From: an uncultured Coprococcus sp.
Lineage (GTDB): Bacteria > Bacillota > Clostridia > Lachnospirales > Lachnospiraceae
Length of the DNA: 7,268 nt
Assembly (NCBI GenBank): GCA_900548215.1
Contig: URJI01000116.1
Location: 1 to 7,268, forward strand
Direction: 5' to 3'
The position numbers were made by a program, and so were the translations under genes. Below, in pieces: positions 6,039 through 7,268 of this stretch. A model generated the notes under the pieces. That model made no database searches, had not been told where the DNA came from, and saw only the letters and a list, made by a program, of their open reading frames with translations. Numbering within the stretch: the first letter of the stretch is position 1; each line of letters opens with the position of its first letter.

Positions 6039-6050
6039 GGCATATATGCC
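6039..6050. promoter_or_regulatory. 12-bp perfect palindrome upstream of the lipoprotein-sipL operon
   Basis: GGCATATATGCC is a perfect palindrome 29 bases before the lipoprotein start codon. It could be a regulator site or a small hairpin in the leader. It does not resemble a site I can name. Confidence 0.3.
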
Positions 6051-6138
6051 GCCGGACTTCAGAACCTTTGTACACCATGTTATATATATACGCCGGTGTG
6101 AGTTAAATTATGCCTGTGACCACGTGTCAGATTATATC

Positions 6139-6200
6139 TTGTGGTGTAAAACGCATTCATGCGGTGAAATGCCACCTGGATATAAAAATCCACCACATAA
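6139..6200. repeat. Nested inverted repeats between the RDD gene and the lipoprotein gene
   Basis: The 304-base gap 6011-6314 has no credible gene. This part can fold: TGTGGTG (6140-6146) pairs with CACCACA (6191-6197), enclosing CGCAT/ATGCG (6152-6156 with 6159-6163), GGTG/CACC (6163-6166 with 6173-6176) and TGGAT/ATCCA (6177-6181 with 6188-6192). The second and third stems share a base, so they compete. On the minus strand a lone perfect TATAAT (6136-6131) lies just downstream, without a good -35. The operon promoter should be in this gap, and since sipL is a mother-cell gene in C. difficile a sigma-E promoter is expected. The only loose candidate is around 6067-6091 (GTATATATA then GTACAAAG on the minus strand). 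Confidence 0.4.
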
Positions 6201-6216
6201 TACTTAATATCCCACA

Positions 6217-6262
6217 TACAAAATATCCCACCACACCGGATCATATCCAGCGTGGTGGGATA
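6217..6262 (-). terminator. Terminator of the RDD-family gene
   Basis: TATCCCACCAC (6224-6234) and GTGGTGGGATA (6252-6262) are perfect 11-bp arms, with an inner GGAT/ATCC stem (6238-6241 with 6245-6248). On the minus strand the stem ends in ATA and is followed by TTTTGTAT, a short but usable U-tract. It lies 53 bases past the RDD gene stop codon. Confidence 0.7.
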
Positions 6263-6314
6263 CCTCATTGTAATTCGTATATCAGGCGGGCTGCTTTTTC
6301 TCAATAGCCTGCTC

Positions 6315-7268
6315 TTATTTATTTCTTTCATCTTCTGCCCACAGATCATAGTTTGGATCCGTGATGGACTCCGGCTCTGTGCTCTCTGTGTTCTCTGCAC
6401 TGTCTGTGCTTTCCTGCAAATCAGCCGGATCTGCGTTCTCACCCCAAAGGTCTATGTCCGCTGCATGCGCAGAAACCCTATCGGAAGTCTGTGAAGTGTC
6501 GTAAGTCTGCGGTTCTGCCACTGTTTTCCGCACCTCGGCCCCCTTTTTGCTATGCCGCTCCTCGGCCTCGCGCACCTCATCGGCGAATTCCAGCGGATTT
6601 GTGAACATCTTCTTATTCGGCTTCACCAGCCACCCATCCTCAGACGGGATATATCCGCTGGCGTCATCAGGCGACATATCACCGCCAGCCTTTATAGTGC
6701 TCACAAATGCAGTCTTAAACCACATATCATAATATATTCTTCTGGTAGACCACACACATATAGCATGTATGAGATAAAACAGCAGCATGGCAAGTACCAC
6801 AACCGCTACCACTATAAGTTTGTTATCCCTGGATGACGGCAGCTCTTTTGCGCCCTTCACAAGATATACACCAAGCATGGCGGGCACCACCATGTAATAA
6901 GCTGCAACATATATATTCCTCAGGATCATCCTTATATAAAGGTGATTCTGAGCCGTAAGCTTCAGCCTGGTTATACAGCTTCCAGGTGTACTTCCGTGTG
7001 TGAGCACAGGGAACACTATATAATACACTGCAAATATACAGAGCACCACCGCCATACTCCATCTGTGAAGTCTGTATACTACATAAGCATTTATTCCTCC
7101 AAATATAACCATATCGATGGCAAACATTACAGTTCGTCTAAGCCCAGACACTCTCCTGCCATTCACGTAGGCTTTATCGTCAATCTGGTCTCTGGACGGC
7201 AGCGGCAGTATCCATCCGACAATGCACATCAGTATATAGCCAAGGATTCCCCCCAGCGTATTCTGTAT
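6315..7268 (-). CDS. RDD family membrane protein, 5' end outside the window
   Basis: The reading frame is open to the right edge, so the gene is 5'-partial and 317 residues are visible. An internal ATG at 7229 is not a good start, because the upstream codons complete a hydrophobic helix (GGILGYILMCIVGWILPLP). The RDD domain follows: RRVSGLRRTVMFAIDMVIFGG with the conserved Arg and Asp, then LTHGSTPGSCITRLKL, then two further membrane segments and YDMWFKTAFV. RDD proteins are small membrane proteins, some linked to ion transport, but most have no known function. About 110 residues at the C terminus are hydrophilic and probably disordered. They are Ser/Thr/Glu/Asp rich, with two copies of DLW(G/A)E (6435-6452 and 6330-6347), the last near the very end. 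A hairpin terminator follows at 6217-6262, separating it from the lipoprotein-sipL operon. Confidence 0.85.
   Translation of the reverse strand: MQNTLGGILGYILMCIVGWILPLPSRDQIDDKAYVNGRRVSGLRRTVMFAIDMVIFGGINAYVVYRLHRWSMAVVLCIFAVYYIVFPVLTHGSTPGSCITRLKLTAQNHLYIRMILRNIYVAAYYMVVPAMLGVYLVKGAKELPSSRDNKLIVVAVVVLAMLLFYLIHAICVWSTRRIYYDMWFKTAFVSTIKAGGDMSPDDASGYIPSEDGWLVKPNKKMFTNPLEFADEVREAEERHSKKGAEVRKTVAEPQTYDTSQTSDRVSAHAADIDLWGENADPADLQESTDSAENTESTEPESITDPNYDLWAEDERNK

Noticed and set aside
6080..6442. 120-residue minus-strand reading frame over the RDD tail and the gap
   Set aside because: It is out of frame with the RDD gene, crosses its terminator hairpin, and has no ribosome site or recognisable domain.
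1..7268. CRISPR array, tRNA, rRNA or insertion sequence
   Set aside because: No regularly spaced repeats, cloverleaf, ribosomal RNA core sequence, transposase or terminal repeats were seen by eye on either strand.

Overview
The window looks like chromosomal DNA from a spore-forming, anaerobic Gram-positive bacterium of the Clostridia, most likely a Lachnospiraceae member. The reasons are strong AGGAGG-type ribosome sites, consensus sigma-A promoters, a SAM-I (S-box) riboswitch, Firmicute-style BirA operators in front of bioY, and a SipL-like spore-coat gene. AUA codons are common and the GC content is moderate. I see no insertion sequence, phage gene, CRISPR array, tRNA or rRNA. The lineage is an inference from gene content.

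Layout from left to right. At the left edge (about 1-107, minus strand) lies a SAM-I riboswitch aptamer that reads out of the window towards an unseen gene. Next, on the minus strand, come a TraX-family membrane protein (200-982), preceded by a terminator-like hairpin, a HIT-family nucleotide hydrolase (1190-1606) with its own promoter and terminator, and an omega-amidase-like carbon-nitrogen hydrolase (1702-2535) with its own promoter. A divergent intergenic region (2536-2875) follows. It holds the most striking regulatory structure here: a perfect -35/-10 promoter whose two elements are each overlapped by a BirA-type biotin operator, driving bioY (2876-3454, plus). bioY ends in a strong terminator. 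A small XRE-family regulator (3634-3963, plus) follows, with a 16-bp perfect palindrome upstream.

The right half is on the minus strand. A 5'-truncated RDD-family membrane protein (6315-7268) enters from outside the window and ends at a hairpin terminator. A structured 304-base intergenic stretch follows. After it come a small lipoprotein with a PrcB-like C-terminal domain (5561-6010) and, 34 bases further downstream, the SPOCS/LysM spore-coat protein SipL (3973-5526); these two probably form an operon. sipL converges on the XRE gene with only 9 bases between the stop codons.

Functionally the window is mostly unlinked housekeeping units: biotin uptake under biotin control, a SAM-controlled unit off the left edge, small-molecule hydrolases, and a sporulation operon. 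The less explained parts are the lipoprotein-sipL pairing, the repeated DLWxE motif in the RDD protein tail, and the structured DNA at 6139-6262 and 1014-1095.
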